Positions 36,293 to 50,206 of a stretch of 64,000 bases of DNA are shown here, piece by piece. Every line of letters begins with the position of its first letter. Within the stretch, counting starts at the first letter, position 1. The notes under the pieces are model-generated. The model was not told the origin of the DNA, did no database searches, and saw only the letters and a program-made list of their open reading frames with translations. The stretch comes from Reticulitermes speratus (Eukaryota > Arthropoda > Insecta > Blattodea > Rhinotermitidae), in contig JAJKFL010000005.1 of the NCBI GenBank assembly GCA_021186555.1, positions 25,360,635 through 25,424,634 on the forward strand, written 5' to 3'. The translations under genes were made by a program, and so were the position numbers.

Positions 36293-38104
36293 CTGAAAGG
36301 AAAATATTTTTGAAAGTCTAAACAAGTAGATCATATTAATGAGGATAGTTACCCCTTCGAGATTCGAAGAGGGGGGTTCCGGATTATGCCAGAAGGTTTG
36401 GCGTTGTGCCAACAAAATTGAGAAACAGTGAGATAAAAACAATAAAGGCAGAAAGAGAAATGAATAAAGTGGGAGGAGAATAAAGCAAAAAAGGAAAATG
36501 CGCAAGGGATAAATGTAATTTACACTGGCATGTATTCAGTATGGAGCCCGATCCTAATGGTTGCTGTTGGTGGTTTTATTTACTTCTTCGAGGCAAATTT
36601 CGGAGTAGTACCTTCCACGCTCATTCCAGTTTATCACCACCCAAACATTCGACGCAATATATTCTGAGTTACTAAGAGCATCTGCTAAAAATCTACAAAT
36701 AAATACAGGCATACAAGTATTAACACATTTACATACATTCTGTATACACGGTGTTATTACAATTTATCACATTAATTACAAGGTTTCAAATTAACTGCTT
36801 AAAAGTAGGGGAATTGTGTGCAAAACGGCCCCCCTAAGGAAAATCATTATGCAACTGGAGTTCGGTTGCTTTTAATGACATAAACTGAACAGTGGTACTT
36901 GCGGGGATTATTAAGGAAAGTTGCATAGATTTTAATATGTCCTTTAAAAAATTTCATCTGAAATATGAGATTTTCTAAAAACTTACAAAATGTCCGTTTT
37001 ACCCGGGTCCCTGGATAAAACGAACCCCTGATTTTCTGTTATAGAAATGGAACGTAGTTAAGAGAATCTAATGAATAAATGCAACGATATAAATTTGACC
37101 ACCTCATGTTTTAGCTCATTTACTGGTCTTTACTCCATAATTATGGCACATGTTACATTAATTACGTTCTAAATAAAAATCTGAAAAATACGATGTACAT
37201 ACCTTACAGAGAGACATCGAAAAAATTTTAGTCACACTGAAATATGTTCCTTCGTAGAAGTACATCCACTCTTCGTGTATGATCTCACTACACTAATGCA
37301 CATGTCGCAGGCTCCAAGCCCAACCAATGGCATCACTAGTAAAAGAATAACAGCAAATGGCCTTCTTTCCCGGGGGCGGGGGGCGTTTTACACACAACAC
37401 CCCTACAGCACGACTTACGTACAAAGACATCACTTTCCTTGCCTGGTCAGTGAATGATATTGACTTTAATCCGGTTTTGTTTTACAGCCATAAACATGGC
37501 TGTCACTCGAAAGGACATTTATACAAAAACCAACAGATTATTTCGCTCGTTTAGCATAGCTGAATGTATGCTATATTTCCACAGGTATGTAGCGAAGGCG
37601 TAAGCAAGTGCAACTAAAATAAAAGCAATTTGGCCTAATTCTGCGGCTAACGGTGCTTTAACTTACAGATATCAGGTATAGTGCTCTACACTATCACTGA
37701 AGGCATCAAGGCAATTAAAGGATATCTGAGTAGCAGAATGTATTGAAAAAAATCATTGTGAGTCAATGATGTGTTTTTCTCTTGAGCCGCGGTGTCCAAA
37801 ATGGCCTGCATGAGAATTAAAAAAAAATTTTTTTCACGAATAAATAGCTAGCATACATGAACTACTTAGCAAGCCAGTAGGGTCTAACCACGTGCTCACT
37901 GCCTCTATATTACTAACAAAATGTGCCACGTTTTTATAGCCTTCAGGCTTCACTTTAGTCGTTGTTGTTGACAAAAGGTGTTATGCGGCCTACACACATA
38001 CCAACTTCTGATCATGTGACCCGCAAGTGAACAAAGCTGGACGCCCCTCCTCTAGAGGGTAGCGACGTTCCTGCATGTTCGGAAGCAGCTTAAGGCATGA
38101 CTGT

Positions 38105-38360
38105 AGGACTGGAATAGCTCATTATAAATTGTGACTGGGCTAGGGGCTGGACAACAGGAAATCGTGTTTCGAATCCCGGCAGGTATAAGGGTTTTCTCTA
38201 CAAAGGGAGCAGACAGCCTGGACTAACCACCCAACTTACTATTAAATCGTAGATAGATTCTTTATCCGGGGATAAAGTGGCGGCGGCGTGAAGCTAACCA
38301 CTCACCTCCATCTAATGCTGAGATTAATAAGACTGGAGCAATAACTCCAGTCATGCATAT
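38105..38360 (+). mobile_element. tRNA-derived SINE (type D)
   Basis: GGGCTAGGGGCTGGACAACA, B box GTTTCGAATCCCGGCAGG, then a body ending GGCGTGAAGCTAACCACTCA and CCTCCATCTAATGCTGAGAT. It has the same arrangement as the 5.6-kb copy. Located in the Hr51 intron between exons at 36.3 and 48.0 kb. Confidence 0.65.
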
Positions 38361-38689
38361 GCCTTCATACTGTGCACTGAGATAAATGTGTCTTCATGAT
38401 TTTACTTCATCTATTCAGGGTATCAAACACCAAACCTAACCATACGACAGAATATTTCTGTTTGCTGGTTAGTGTTATTATATGCTAAAGTCAGAGTTGC
38501 AGTGTTAGAATTTCGAAGTTAAAAGGAATAATTTTTTTAAGAATAAAGTTGTTCCAAATAATACGTAGCATTAAATACTTTCTGACGGAGTATATTTAAT
38601 TATTAATTACTTAATACAGTCGCCATGGTAATTGAGCAGTGATTGAGAACGGCTCTTTATAAGGTGTCCATCAGATTAGGTGCTTTCCT

Positions 38690-38735
38690 TTACCTGAAGA
38701 CGGAAGCAGAGTGACTTTCGAAACGTAATAGTTTA
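38690..38735 (+). ncRNA. hammerhead-like core, isolated
   Basis: CTGAAGA (38,694-38,700), a GGAAG/CTTTC stem (38,702-38,706 and 38,715-38,719) and GAAAC (38,720-38,724). The core and stem II are intact. No palindromic stem III or GTC follows (GTAATAG instead), so activity is doubtful. Located in an Hr51 intron. Confidence 0.35.
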
Positions 38736-41700
38736 TTAAAATGAAGAAGATGAAAAAAGTCAGAGCCCTACAAAGTGGAATTAGGCCTGAATTGCTTGGA
38801 AAACAAAATTCGATTTTCAGCAAACATTTTATCCAACAACACTAATTTCCGACTGGCTCTGGTGTTCTCATTTACTCCTATACAAAGCGCAAAGTTGTCT
38901 TTATCCACGACAGCAAAATGGTCAAGGTCTGAATTTGATCGCCTACTTCCACCTACCGTCGAAAATACGAATGTGTGGAACTATAACCCTACTTCCAATC
39001 ACCCACACATATTCAGGGCATCTGTTTAATTAAACATAAGGACAATTTTTACATTTACTTTTACCTATGACTGCAATTTAGATAGTAACTGAATAATTCA
39101 ATAACATTTACAGATAAACCCTGGTCGTCTAAAAGCCAGTTGAGGGTCAGAATCTTCTTGAAGCAACTGAATATCCGTCTGCCCCTTAGCTTTCCTCTTA
39201 CGTTTGTCCACACCGTGAAGGCCTACTCTTCAGTTTTCAATGATGGCCTTTTATAGACCTTTCCAATTTCATTTGATGTGATTGCTTTCTCTGGAATCCT
39301 TTCCATTTCATATTTCAGAGGATTCCTCTCGTTCCATTATATACTAAATTATTTTTTGGTCTATACAGCGTCATCATGTAACCTCACATCGAATTTATGA
39401 AATGTAGAACTTCAGATATTCGGTTGCCATCACATGAAAAGTAAGTCAGAAGTCCATACAGCTACCTATCTATCTACTGGTTAACAGCGGACGTTTTACC
39501 GTGGTACAGCGCTCTAAGTGCGAAAATTAACTTTAAAGACAAAACAATGACGAGATTACGAATTCCTGGAATTTATCTTCCACCCCTTCAACGATTTAGG
39601 GAGACGTGCTTAGGCACGGACGGTACTGAGCCTTTACCTTATTTAAAATACAGATGGTTTTGTCAGCTCTGTCTTAGAAGGCAGTCAAACTCAAGTTCCA
39701 TATAGTGGGGCCGACCAATAATGTACCTACGTCCGCCTCTCGAGAGCGCTGTCTATAAACTTTACTAAAAACTGCAGATTTTTTGCGAAGAAAATGACGA
39801 CTCTTTGTAAAGAATATAAAATATTCCCAGAGTAAAGTTTAAACGCCTAGACATTAATTCTCTTTCTTCTTCCACTTCTAAAATTTGAGAACAATGATGA
39901 GAAGGCTTACGTATTTCCTCTGGAAGAGAACGTTAACTTTTTGTATGAGCGTTAGATCCTGACAGGAGCTTCCATAGCATGAAATGAAATCACTTTCTTA
40001 ATTAATTTTAGTTCCATCGGGAGTTGACACCAATTAGTCATTTTAATCTGGCGTATTTTTCCCCCCTGCGCTGTTCTTTCTTGTGTTTATATTAATCATA
40101 ATAGGGGAGATGTTCAGCTGTCAGAAGAGCTCCACGCAAGAACCAAACGAGGTCGCTGTCACACATAGCAAGACGGGAAAGAAAGTACCTTGCTGTAGTT
40201 ATTACACCTGCTTCCTATTAGATGGGTTTCGGGTTTAGTTCTTGGGACAGATTCCAGTTATACTGCTTAAGGAAGTTTATAATAATGACCATCCAATTAA
40301 TTAAAATTTTGGGGTAGTACCTTAAAACAGGCGACGACAATTAACTTTCATACCACTTCATATTCACAGTCCACAATAATGATTCCCCGAAACTATAATG
40401 TAGTTGCGAAAGTTAAATACATTAATTCTTTGAGGACGAAATTTTATGTCTGAGTTGAAGAACCAGTTCGTACCGCGCAGTAAACACTCTCCGCCTCGGT
40501 TATAAAAACCGATAAATTAAAATGGCATAGGGAAATAATCGCTGTTATTACTGAGATCCATAAAAAGAAAGTAAAAATGCGTTGTTGCCAGAAGATAGAA
40601 TTTTTGAATGTTAAACCTGGTGGTACATAAATCAACTGTTAGGCTTTACAAGGTTGATAAGCAAAAGCGCAACATTTCCAGGCTTATCGTAGCCGAAGAA
40701 GGTGTTACTGGCAAAGCGCTATCATCATCGTCATTATCATACCACCAACAGCGCCATTGCTATCATCGTTAGTACCATCGTTACTCTCGTCGTAATCGTC
40801 ATCATTATGGATTCAGTTCTCGGTACCTCTCCGAAATCTTCTGCCTATTTACGCCTATAGATCACAGTCGGGGTTCAGTATTTACTAATTCTTTTCAAAA
40901 CTCTAGCCATTCTTTGATGGCTCTAATAATATTTAGATTATATATTCCTAGTCTGACTCCTTTATTAAATTTATAATCCGCCATATTACATCCTTAGATT
41001 AATCGAGGAACCTATTTCAATTAGCAAGCATGCTGCTTTTTATGTTGTACAGAAAATTCTTTGACCAGTATATTCATATTCTTAGAATATCTAGGCCTAG
41101 GATATCACCAAATATTTTCGGTTCCTAAAATAATGTCTATAGATTTGATTGTATTTTAAAATTTCGCTTTCCAACTAATGATATTATCGATGGTAGGAAT
41201 TTAAGGTAAGAAATTTTGGGTCCTTTGATGTCATGTTATTCAGACCAAGTTTTATAAAGATAAAACATATTGGGGGTAAAACACATGCATTGATATAAAT
41301 GGACACATATAATACGTTCAAAGTACACAAAGGTCATACCTTCATACATGGGCCATGTACATATATACACAGGCTACACGCATGCATAAAAATACATGTC
41401 TATATATGGGCCTAAATACATGATGAGGTTATAAATGTAGCATACATTTTCTTCTGAAGGTAGTAAGGTATCAAAATAGAATAAAATAATTACGTGGAAA
41501 AAAGGAAATTGCTAATGTTATATCTACAAGTACTCATTACGTTACCCTTCACTTTGTGTTTGTTAACTCTTAAATACTGAAACATTTAAAGCATACTGCG
41601 TGTGCACCACATTCTTTAAGAACACTAAATTAATATCCCATCATTTTCCCATACAGTCTATATATTTTTTCAATGATTCTCAAAATAAACAGCTAACAGG

Positions 41701-44469
41701 GCTATTTCGCTCAGTAACAAAAACCGGTTGGTCTTCATAACGGAGACTCAGCATGAATTGTGTGAAGCAGGAAATGAATTTGTAAATATTATTTTGATGA
41801 ATTTCAGGATTCAAAGACTGAAACTGCCGGGCCTGTGGTCTGTGGCCTATACACAGTACTTCAAAGGGTTAACTCTGCCGAAAGCTTCCCGCAGGAGCAA
41901 AATAGTTTCACAAAGGGAAGATAATTAAACGCGAGGTGTATATACTCTTTGTTGTTGTGTGTAGTGTGAAGGAACGCGAGACAGTTGATCGATGTGACCC
42001 CAGGTTCAACCGATCGGTCGCCTGTTCTGCTCAGCGTCACATCAACGTCCCGGCTACAGAGGACAGGTCCCTGGCCGAAGCCAGCATCACAGCACGTGCC
42101 TATGACTCTCACTGCTTTGCTTTTTATTAATGGGCTTGCTTAAGGAAAAATGGTTTCATCCACAACACCGAGCACGTTGTACGGCCGAGCGGCTTGCATG
42201 CTTGATTTTTATTCTGTAGATCAGTGGTTCCAATTTAGTACCCTGCAAGTTTGTATGGTGGTAACGCTTTAAATCTATGCTCGGAAAAAAGGGGGTTCGA
42301 GCCTCGAATAATTTACAGCCTATTCTATGTCCTTGTGTGGTTTTTATTATTTCATCTATTGAATGTCAAAATACACCCATTACTTTCCAGAAAGCCTAAG
42401 ACCGCTGCAGTCTAAAACTTCTACTATTAGGCTTAATATTCCACGTCCTGACACCTTACTTTTTCTTTCGACGTTTAATTAATTTTCCCATGATAAAATA
42501 CTGTCAAATAATGTTAGAACTACAGAATATCTGCTTCGAGACAGCTAAAATGACTGAGGATTTCGTTTTCTTAGCAAACTATACAATTATAAACGACAAA
42601 TTTCTACCACATTTTCCCAACATATCATTCATAATCATTCCCAACCTTGAAGTATGCAACTTTGCATTTGGTCGTTTCATAGTCTGCTGGTAACAAATTA
42701 GGAGCATATCACTGTTTCCACGTAGTCTTGGACACCGGAATTAAGTTTTCCTATCTTGCTGGGGTCATAAATGTATGTTTCTGTCACTTTTTTTATCGTC
42801 ACATGTAGGTAAAGGCCTAGCAGCGGGCTGTTCTTCCGCCGACGGAGTCCTATCAAATAACTGTAAACATTTAACCTAGAGAATTGGGAATTATTCTCTT
42901 CTCATCACTGAAGAAAAAGTTTTTGTGAAGTTAAAGAGACGGGATATTTCATTCAGAATTTTGTTTATAATATGAGCTGAATATCTGGACAAATTGGGCT
43001 CGATTCACTACAAAGGCACAGATGCATTTTCTTCTCCACAGCGACCACCCTGAATCTGACCAGACATTCCACATAGTACGTGACATCACGTCTATCCACT
43101 GGAACAAAGTGGATGCGGAGTGAAAGTGACAATTCATCCTATATAACGCCTATGATAAACATACATGGAACTATAGTAAAACTAATTCATACGTCTTCCT
43201 CACGCGGTATTTAATTAAGAAGATGAGCAATTTTTTCTTCACCCTTACCTCAAGGGTTTTTCTACACATCAAATAACACCCACCACTGGTCTTCTGGTAG
43301 GAAATGAATGTTTTTAAACGTGAAATTTAATCAAAACAACAAAGGCATTCATACGGGGGGGGGGGACAAATATTATTTAGGTTCATTACCTAGTCAGTAG
43401 GTGTATGTATGTAATTAAATATTCTGTCTAGTATATGGGTCTCCAAACATTTTATGCCAAAGGGCCACTCTCGTTATTGTGGGCTGGTTCGAGGGACGCA
43501 CGTGGAAAAATAATAGTAAATGGTATACTTAACTGCATAAAATATTGTAAATTTTTATATTATATATACACTTTACAAATGTGGGCATGGGCCCCTTAAT
43601 ACAACCTGGCGAACCGCGGGTTTGAGACCCATGGTATAGTAGATTATTTTAGAAAAACATATAAAATGCCGAATTTGTTGCAGATGTCAGGAAGATGCTA
43701 GACGTAGGGCTTACAGTAAATACTGTTAAAATCATTTCTTAAAACTTTGTCTCTGAATAAAATGTAGAATGCTATAAATTTTCGACCAATATTCTTTTCT
43801 ATTCTCCTTTACATGCTTTTATCACAATCCTGAGTATAGAATAAAATTAAAGATTTTTTTTGGAACCTAAGCATCTCAAAATTAAAACGTGTAGGTGGAA
43901 AGGAGGTAAAGCTCACTGCTTTCTTATCTTCCGTACTGGAATAAAGTGAGCAGACAGCTTCACGCTAACACTGCTTTACTTCCGTATTTACAGTTGCTTG
44001 GCCAGCGAAGATAAAATAACACTAACATTGCCGAAAATTGAACATTTGTGTTGGATGCGTAGCTATTAAGTAAATCAAGAAACAAGCTCGGTCACCCAAA
44101 GCAAGATTATAAAGCTACAGATAGCATCATGACCATAAATAATGAAATAGAAAGAAATGTTACGACTTTTTATTGCGGCTCTTTTAAAGTTCCCCTGATT
44201 GTCACATTCCACTGAAAGTACTGACGAACACCAAAAAAGGCTCAGACAGAATAAGGACATCCTGACCGAGATTATGAACCTGGACCTCACGAATATGAAG
44301 CTGATAGGGCTATAGGTTAATTACTACCTTTCAATTGAATGAGATATAAGTTGTCGAATGTGATGGAAGACTAAGTGTATGATCTTATGGAATGTGATGC
44401 GTTTTAATCTTCTACGCAGGCACCAACGAATTGGAAAAGTTTGTTTCACTCGTATTCAAAGTCAGTGCT

Positions 44470-44600
44470 CTAATGATGGAGGCAAAAGATTTCTTCGGAA
44501 CTTCGGTAGGATTACTTATAACCAGACGTCCTGGCGTTACATCGCATGCAACCGTATTATTAATATCCTCTTCTGTCAAAACCTCAAATCTTGTACGATA
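44470..44600 (-). repeat. fragment of a dispersed insect repeat
   Basis: The minus strand reads RFEVLTEEDINNTVACDVTP followed by GRLV, a diverged version of a FEVLTAV-MKSSIFWDITPC frame that I recall as common in termite and cockroach genomes. There are no other domains, so it is best treated as a repeat. Located in an Hr51 intron. Confidence 0.5.
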
Positions 44601-47600
44601 AAGATAGGAGAAAAGGTATAAAGTTGAAAAAGTAATCGTGGCATGAAGAGACTTGGTAAGAATCAAAGGAAAAACGAAATTAGAATAATCCACCGACATT
44701 CACATCAAGTGCCGCCCGAATAAAGTCTAAAGGTTTATCACTATCCAAATATTTCTTTCCTAAATTGGAGCAGAAGTGTCAAAAATGCCTACGACTTATG
44801 CAATTAAAATGTCGTAGTTAAGTAAGTCATCAATCATACTGCAACATTAGAGGAACTCTGAATCTTTTGCGACAGTGAAAGTGTCAGTAGATAAAAAAAA
44901 GAAGCCAAAAAATATTATTGCAGTAATTTTGGGATTAGGCAGTGTGAGAAAGCGCCTGGCACACCACTACAGCATCAAATTCAATATCTCAGCTCTCGAA
45001 TGCCGCTGCCTTTTACCATCAAATCGAACTGCGCCCTGCTGCTGCACGTATAAAAGCTACCGACGTCACAAGCGGATTTGGTCCCGCTTTCAGAGTCGGA
45101 AGTAGAAGCAATATTGAAAGCCAGAGAGAGATGGAAAAACTAATCTGTAGAAGAAATTCCGACCGCGATCATCACAGCTCATGAACAAATACGGCTACCT
45201 GCTACTTCCATCTTATTTATTTCTGCAATTCAACTGTTCTTTTAAATAATTGAATATTTGAATTGTATTTTCCTTGTGCATTTGTTGTCATTTTGTACAT
45301 AAAACCGGTCTAAATGATCATTTGTTGTAGGTATGTCTATAAATTTGTTGAAAGGCTAATTACACTGCATAGAATCAAAATTGACGTTTCTTTACCTAAC
45401 AAACTAAAGAAACTGACTCATTGCTACGTAGTCTTTTCTGAGACGCTAACAGTGTCTCACTCATCAAACCATCTTCTTCTGTAGGAAGCGTAATGTTATG
45501 TCACGTAATTTTATCCTAAACTAAATGAATTCAGAACCTAGTCCACAACATATTTCTCTAGTATATATATTAATTTTATACTCCTTCTACGCCTACTTCT
45601 TCCGAGTACTTCGTCCCTTCAGGTCGCTCCAAACAGTCCTTTGTAAAATTCCGTAATTTTCGTTCTTTGGCGGTGAGGAATTGTTCTGCAACTTTCTCGA
45701 GAATTCAACACTTCCGGGATGTTACGCCGTGTCCGCTGGTGAATAATTATGGATTCTAGTTCCTCCACCTTCAGGGTTATTCGGCCCAGGAAGAGTGAAA
45801 TTTTCGACCCTGAAAGTCTCCACCCAACCGTTGGTAAATATTTACCGTCGACAGAACGTAACGTCGAAGAAGAACTGAATTTCCAATTGTAATTTCTCGC
45901 CAGTTATCAAGTTTGATTACTACATGGTATTGGCTGCCCCTGATTGAATATTCAAACATTTGTATCTGTCTTGCATAATTGGAAACCATCTCCTTTATCC
46001 GCAACCTGAGGGCGCTCGTCAATATGATAATATGCGAAACATTTATTTCTTACTTTGTTTTACCACAACGAAAACTTCTAAACGACATATATATTTTATG
46101 GGCTGTGTAATGTTAAATACGAACACATTTTTAAAAATCGATAAAATTGAATTTTATTTGAACTTAAACCAAGAAGTCTGTTGGACTAAAATTAATTTTA
46201 CCAAAATATTTTTAGCGCGACCACCCTAAATAAAATTTATTAAACTGGCTAAAAAGCTTTCGAAATAAAAATTTTGGCCAGAATAACATTCGAAAAAATA
46301 ATACTTTTCAAACATGTCTATTCGTATTTAGGCAGGTTACTGTCCTTTCTTGTGAACTAAATACAGCAAGATATAAAAAAAGTCGCATGACGTCGTTTTG
46401 TGCGTGTAACCGCACGTCCCACGCCCTGACGACGTGAAGGCTTTTGATAAAAATTGCGAACTATTGGCGATTAGAATCAAAGGGGTCACAACCCTTTTCT
46501 ATGTGGAATGACGCCATTCACTACGCTGCCAATATAGCCTACACTTTATGGTTGTTCATAAAGAGTGGCAACCAGCAACAGACAAGTTGTCGTTCTTGGA
46601 CTGAATGTAGGGTCTACCGGTTGCACTTTAAAGTTTCGGAAAATACGTTATGTATATTCATATAATACTAATATACTAGCATATTTATACGTGATTAAAA
46701 TATATAACCGTAAATACTTAAGTTGAAAAAACTAAACTGATCCCTCAATTAAGACTTATTATTAAGAGAGAAACTTTTTCTCCCTGTCTTAATTTTAGGC
46801 ATATTAATCCTATATAATAAAAACTGTCTATTTTTCAAACACACAGATTCTATCGTAATAATTGTTGACTTCTCCTAAAGGAATTTCCTAAAGTCTTATT
46901 CAAAGAACTGCTTCTATCCATTGGACATTCAGGTCCTTGCAGCTCAGCGCCTCAAAACACTAAACTGATATCGAAATCTCGAGAAGAAATCCACACTGCT
47001 GTCCTTATTTTCTGCTATTCCAATATTTAGTCCCGCAGATCCAACACCTCACAGATCTTGATACGTAACTAACAGCCTATATTTTAGCTTTTTACTGCCC
47101 TTCTATCGATAGGCTTTGTATTGACTTCTACTTCTTCTCTAACGAGCTATTCCTATACATAAAAAACTTTTACTTAAATCTGTCATTGTTGCTATAGTAT
47201 TGGTGTTTATAATTGCACGGGCGACATGGCATGCAACGTGTGGCTATTAAATAAAGTGACTAGACGCGCAGCACCTGATCTTGAATTTTGATCACAAAAG
47301 TAAATATATAATATTTACTGATGGAAGTTACCACGTTGCCAAACTATGCTCCATATGTTGAAAACTTATTAGGTCATGACATTTTTTTAAAAGGACTTTA
47401 TTAACTTATCGCTGATGTGCTTGAAAGAAAATGAGCAAAAATAGACGTAAAAATTCTTGTGAAGTTGAATTGCCACTGAAGACTTCAGTTTGTTACGTAA
47501 GGTATATGTAGAAGACGCTAGAGTTACTTAAAGCACTGTCACAAGAAGACTTCGTGCGATGCTTTGAGACCTGCAAGTTTCAAAACAAGCTGTGTGTAGC

Positions 47601-48020
47601 TAACTTCCGATGGAAATTATGACAATTTGAAAGGAATAATGTGTAGATAAAATAAATTTATTAACAAAGCACTTTTTCAAATAAGACCAAAATAAAAAAA
47701 CGTAAACTGAGGTAACGGAAAGGAGTCTTATGGATCGATACACTCCACTTTTCCCTGCAATCATTAAGTTTCCCTTCCAATGTAGTACTACCCGACATTC
47801 ATCTACAGTCAGTTATATAGTTGTTCTGTTCACACATATATTAATGGTGATAAACACATAATAATCTTCGCCACCAACAAGCACTCTGGGCTAGTTAAAA
47901 AGGTCAGAGGGGCTGCTCTGGAGGAGAATACAAAATTTGCAAAGAGGGGAAAGCCTCGAGACCCGTCATCACCACCGTCCATGGGACTTCTTTTAGTTGC
48001 CGTAGTTTACCTTTACTCAC

Positions 48021-48118
48021 CATCATCTGCTTCCTGTTTCGGTGGCATGTCCATGGGTGACGTCAGCATACCAGTGTGGTACCTTGGCGAGAGACCCATG
48101 GCAAGGGAAACTGGGGGG
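48021..48118 (-). CDS. Hr51: NR2E3/Hr51-type nuclear receptor, short linker exon
   Basis: A 98-nt exon isolated between introns of 13.3 and 11.7 kb. Acceptor TTTTGTTTCTAG|C and donor GATGATG|GTGAGT. It encodes PPVSLAMGLSPRYHTGMLTS, then PMDMPPKQEADD. Both phases fit exactly: two bases from the upstream exon complete Gly to give GVFG-PPV, and the final G joins AG of the next exon to give Glu ([12 protein letters not shown]). It links the DNA-binding and ligand-binding domains. The PPKQE motif has the look of a SUMO-site-like sequence, but that is speculation. I found it by following the predicted PPV continuation rather than as a long ORF. Confidence 0.88.
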
Positions 48119-49829
48119 CTAGAAACAAAAGGCATTACACAGTCATATTTCGTTCTTACAAGTGCATAGTTATTCTTCCAGTATAAAAGTGATCATTATT
48201 ATTAGAGGCCAAAATCAACCCACCAGCTTCTGAAACCCGATTTATAATTTTCTTCATGTAAATATAATGTTCACGAAGCTTTGAGTTTGAAATCACTTTT
48301 ACTTTGTTATGTTAATTAAAATACTCTACACTAGAAATTAAAAACGATGGAGTATGTTTTACTGAAAGTATTGTAGTTGTAATTTTATATAAGGTATGTT
48401 TTATGGAAGGATTTTAATTATTAAACCTTAGCAAAAGTTCAGCTTGGATCGACATATTATTCACATCGGCACGAAATGGACGTGAATTTTCAGATTTATT
48501 CCGCTTCCGAATGTTGACCAATATACAAGATAAAGTAAAAGTCTAAATTTCAAGCAATCCACGTATTTGCGGGTGTTGTCCATTATAGGCCGAAATAGAC
48601 AATACTGACGCTTACTGAAACAGAGTAAATGTAGCCAGCTTCGTGTATGCTGTCTCTGAGACTCTTCACAGAATTAGGTACGAGCCGTGTTTTGCATAAT
48701 TAATACGAGCAGTTCTCCAGAGATGACCCCAAAATAATCTACCCTACATAACTGTAAAAATTCTTAAATTCTTAATGTCGTAACAGAAAAAAAGTGGTGT
48801 ATGTAAGAAAATTAATAGATTTGCCCATAGCCCTACATCAGAACGTAAGCCCAATTCTTCTACATTTCTCTCATAATTGTGTCTTGATGCAATTAGTTCA
48901 GGTATTCAAACAGCAGGTATAATTTGAGAGATATCACTTATAAATTCTCATGCGTGAACAAAACCTTGAGAAACTCAAAGTGTTTGCAAATAAGTGGTCG
49001 TGGTCTATTTAGAAGAATTATTACGGCATTCAATGGAGAGAATAATGAAAACCACGAAAAATCTTTACGGTAGCTGGTATCAGAATTGACAATCGAAATG
49101 TATATCTCATGAATCAATACCTACAGGTTTATCGCCACACAAACTTGCTAAGTACAATAGAGGATTTGGTTATTTATAAAACAGTTCTGATTGGTTTCAG
49201 TTTTCTGGTTGCAAGTAGGATTGGTTGATTTTCCCCTCTTACACCTGTAAGCTTGCTCATCTTGAATTAGAAGTGGAGAGCACAAATATGGTGACCGATG
49301 ATGTAACTGAGGTTAACATTTCAGTAGGCTTGAAAGAGAATCAATTATGTACTTCACTCGAAACATCCGTAAAATAATTGAGTGTCTGTCGCTTGTTCCT
49401 AGCCCATCTGTTGGAAGTATGTAGGCTATGCCATGATGTCCCCGAGTTGGGGAACATAATTGTGATGCTAATGACTGAGGATTTACTGGCAGGACCAGTT
49501 TCGTCACAACCATGACTAACTGCATGCACAATAGGTTAGACTGCTGGGTGTAACAAAGGCGTTATACTTCTATGGACTGTACAATCCCGAGTACTGCTGG
49601 TGGTACTGGTCCACTAATGTAATATTTATTGTCATTTACCTTTGTAAAGTTACGCTAATAATGATGGCATATTTATAAATTATTTTGGTAAACCGTTATC
49701 TTCCATTGGATGAGAGTGTTGAATATATTTTTTCTTATATTACTGGAATTTTTCTTCCGAAATCTGAAGTATTGCATTTTATATATTTTTTTATTTTAGT
49801 ACTATAGTGCTGTAGAAATGGATAGCATA

Positions 49830-50106
49830 ATTAATAAGAATGTATCATGGAAGGGTAGTTAAGAAAACATTCGAGAGTAAACTGGACGGAAGGAGAAGCA
49901 TGAGAAGACCTAGACTGAGATGGTTGGAAGATGTTGGAAAGAATCTACAGGAAAGAAGGTTAAAAAAGATAGCGACAGAAGGCAGTAGACAGAGAAGAAT
50001 GGGGTCTGTAATTAAGGAAGCCAAGGTTCTCAGTGAGGCGTAGAGCCAAGCAGTAAGTAAGTAAGTAAATACGTAAGTAAATAAGTAAGTAACTAAGTAA
50101 GTAAGT
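49830..50106 (+). mobile_element. LINE C-terminal fragment with TAAG tail
   Basis: The frame reads GRVVKKTFESKLDGRRSMRR, PRLRWLEDVGKNLQ, then SVIKEAKVLSEA and a stop. It is the basic C-terminus of a non-LTR retrotransposon. A (TAAG/TAAA)n microsatellite at 50,051-50,106 follows directly and is probably its 3' tail. Located in the Hr51 intron between the exons at 48.1 and 61.4 kb. Confidence 0.75.
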
Positions 50107-50167
50107 TCTGTAGAAGGGTGTACCCAGTCATCTATTTTGAATATTTGAATTCCGTAGCTTGTAAGCT

Positions 50168-50168
<1 letters not shown>

Positions 50169-50203
<35 letters not shown>
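50169..50203. repeat. (AT)n microsatellite
   Basis: About 17 uninterrupted AT dinucleotides 60 bp after a LINE tail, in an Hr51 intron. Confidence 0.95.

Positions 50204-50206
<3 letters not shown>

Larger units (their letters stand above)
36293..48020. other. Hr51 intron, mostly unannotated AT-rich sequence
   Basis: An 11.7-kb intron. It holds a type D SINE (38.1 kb), a hammerhead-like core (38.7 kb), an ATC-rich run (40.7 kb), a poly-G tract (43.35 kb) and a repeat fragment (44.5 kb). The rest shows no coding or RNA signal. The open frames near 41.9-42.1 and 45.8-46.0 kb have no recognisable domain. Confidence 0.6.

Noticed and set aside
41861-42130. Zinc-finger exon of the nuclear receptor
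   Set aside because: The GC-rich patch has open frames with several Cys, but the spacing does not match a nuclear-receptor zinc finger, and it lies on the wrong side of the C-terminal-extension exon at 61.4 kb.
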